A stretch of DNA of 64,000 nucleotides, taken from the NCBI GenBank assembly GCA_964345385.1, contig CAYFQM010000001.1, positions 6,853 to 70,852 on the forward strand, given 5' to 3'. This document shows positions 62,949 through 64,000 of the stretch, piece after piece. The stretch comes from CAG-1000 sp964345385. GTDB taxonomy: Bacteria; Bacillota_I; Bacilli_A; RF39; UBA660. Position 1 is the stretch's first letter; each line of letters begins with the position of its first letter. The notes beneath the pieces are model-generated. The model worked only from the letters and a program-made list of their open reading frames with translations, was not told where the DNA came from and did no database searches. A program made the translations under genes and the position numbers.

Positions 62949-63836
62949 TTATACTTTATATTTGTCTAATATTTCATTAAATTCATTAGGAACCTGAGTA
63001 GCAAACTCAATATATTCATTTGTTATTGGATGATTAAAAGCCAAATAATGTGCATGCAACATTTGACCAAAATCATTTACTACTTTTCTTCTTCCATAAA
63101 CTTTATCATTAACTACTGGATAACCAATATAATTCATATGTACTCTAATTTGATGAGTTCTTCCTGTTTCTAATTTAAGTTCTAATAATGTAGCATTGTT
63201 ATATCTTTTTAATACTTCAAAATAAGTAACTGCATTTTTAGAATTATTTTCTGTTACACACATTTTTTTTCTATTTTTAACATCTCTTCCAATTGGAGCA
63301 TCAATCTTTCCTTTATTTTCTTTAATAACTCCATGTACTAAAGCAATATATTTTCTAACAATATTTTTATTTTTAAATTCTTTAATTAATTTTTTATGTG
63401 CTTCATTAGTTTTAGCAATAAGTAATAAACCACTTGTATCTTTATCAATTCTATGAACTATTCCAGCTCTAAATTCACCAGATTCATCACTTAATTGATT
63501 GGTATAGTTCATTAAAGCATTAACTAATGTAGCACTATAATTACCACTGCTAGGATGAACTACCATACCACTTTTTTTATTAACAACAATAATATACTCA
63601 TCTTCATAAATTATATCTAAAGGAATATCTTCTTTTTTAATTATATTTTCTTCTTTTAATGAATCAAATGTTATTTCATCGTTTTCTTTAACTAAATATG
63701 AAGCTTTTGATACGCAATTATTAACTTTAATATTTCCTTTTTTAATATTTTTCAAAATAAGGTTTCTACTTTCATTTATTTTTTTTGTTAAATATATATC
63801 TAATCTAATATTTTCTTCTTCGCTACTTACTTTCAT
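62949..63836 (-). CDS. rluD: Ribosomal large-subunit pseudouridine synthase RluD
   Basis: Makes pseudouridines in 23S rRNA. The 295 residues have an S4-like RNA-binding domain (1-75), the catalytic Asp in HRIDKDTSG (D131), RKYIALVHG near 171 and LETGRTHQIRVHM near 222. It follows lspA with a 14-base overlap, the common lspA-rluD pairing. RBS AAGGAG lies before the ATG. Closely related RluA-family specificities cannot be told apart by eye. Confidence 0.93.
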   Translation of the reverse strand: MKVSSEEENIRLDIYLTKKINESRNLILKNIKKGNIKVNNCVSKASYLVKENDEITFDSLKEENIIKKEDIPLDIIYEDEYIIVVNKKSGMVVHPSSGNYSATLVNALMNYTNQLSDESGEFRAGIVHRIDKDTSGLLLIAKTNEAHKKLIKEFKNKNIVRKYIALVHGVIKENKGKIDAPIGRDVKNRKKMCVTENNSKNAVTYFEVLKRYNNATLLELKLETGRTHQIRVHMNYIGYPVVNDKVYGRRKVVNDFGQMLHAHYLAFNHPITNEYIEFATQVPNEFNEILDKYKV

Positions 63837-64000
63837 TTATTTTCTCCTTAAAAAGCATTCTAATTAATAATATAACAGCACCACAAACAATATATATATC
63901 TGCACAATTAAAAATCGGAAAATAATAACCAAATATTTTAAATGATAAAAAGTCAACTACATAACCTTTAAATATCCTATCAATTAAATTTCCTAAAGTC
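63823..64000 (-). CDS. lspA: Lipoprotein signal peptidase LspA (C-terminal part only)
   Basis: Removes signal peptides from prolipoproteins. The last 58 residues are in the window: LGNLIDRIFKGYVVDFLSF with the catalytic Asp of the GNLxDR motif, FPIFNCADIYIVCG with the second Asp, a final membrane helix and a basic end. The rest lies beyond position 64000. It overlaps rluD by 14 bases. Confidence 0.95.
   Translation of the reverse strand, partial: TLGNLIDRIFKGYVVDFLSFKIFGYYFPIFNCADIYIVCGAVILLIRMLFKEKINESK

Noticed and set aside
1..64000. Use of TGA as tryptophan (Mollicutes code)
   Set aside because: TGA serves as a stop at coupled gene ends such as gatC and the VirB4 N-terminal gene, and proteins are full length with TGG for Trp.
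1..64000. CRISPR arrays, insertion sequences or prophage
   Set aside because: No regularly spaced repeats, transposase or phage structural genes were found on either strand.

Overview
The window is a strongly A+T-rich bacterial chromosome segment, almost fully coding and read nearly entirely from the minus strand. Good ribosome binding sites, canonical -35/-10 promoters with 17-base spacers, U-tract terminators, FtsZ/FtsA, GatCAB, the PrpC/PrkC pair, a YukD/EssC type VII locus and com-type pseudopilins point to a low-GC Bacillota. Small size, compact promoters and a reduced gene style suggest an uncultivated gut lineage close to the Mollicutes/RF39 side of Bacilli (inference). TGA is a stop here and Trp is TGG, so the Mollicutes code is not used. 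A run of ten N bases inside proS suggests a scaffolded, probably metagenome-derived, assembly.

Layout. 1-3125: rlmN-prpC-prkC signalling operon (prkC cut by the window edge). 3207-6294: a short AlaRS and two small membrane proteins. 6371-13971: parE-parC-gatC-gatA-gatB. 14033-17887: a small membrane protein, a plus-strand tRNA-Ile/tRNA-Glu pair, an unknown gene and the trmD-rimM-SpoU methyltransferase-YgjP protease group. 17930-22553: ftsZ, ftsA, an unknown membrane-anchored protein, rmuC and a VTT membrane protein. 22609-31377: a compact type IV secretion-like locus (VirB6-like, PrgI/VirB3-like, VirB4 in two genes, a SpoIID-like cell-wall protein, and a VirD4 coupling protein whose membrane part lies in another frame) with no relaxase or integrase. 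31468-34188: yebC and recG. 34281-34415: a probable structured small RNA on the plus strand. 34453-40022: a minimal type VII secretion locus (essC, yukD, two WXG100-like proteins). 40087-45407: ffh, rplA, rplK, nusG, secE, proS. 45420-50258: type IV pilin-like proteins, a PilB/ComGA ATPase and a SepM/YlbL protease. 50331-64000: lon, engB, nrnA, ackA, psd, pssA, an unknown membrane protein, a GH31 glycosidase, a HerA-like ATPase, a rhomboid protease, rluD and the end of lspA.

How it fits together. Most genes are housekeeping: translation, tRNA charging, division, SRP/Sec export and envelope lipid synthesis. The unusual content is export machinery: parts of three cell-surface machines (T4SS-like, T7SSb-like, type IV pilus/com-like) sit in about 28 kb among core genes, with no phage or transposon genes. 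The best candidate for an undescribed system is the relaxase-less T4SS with a built-in SpoIID-type wall enzyme, followed by the stripped-down T7SS and the small RNA beside it.
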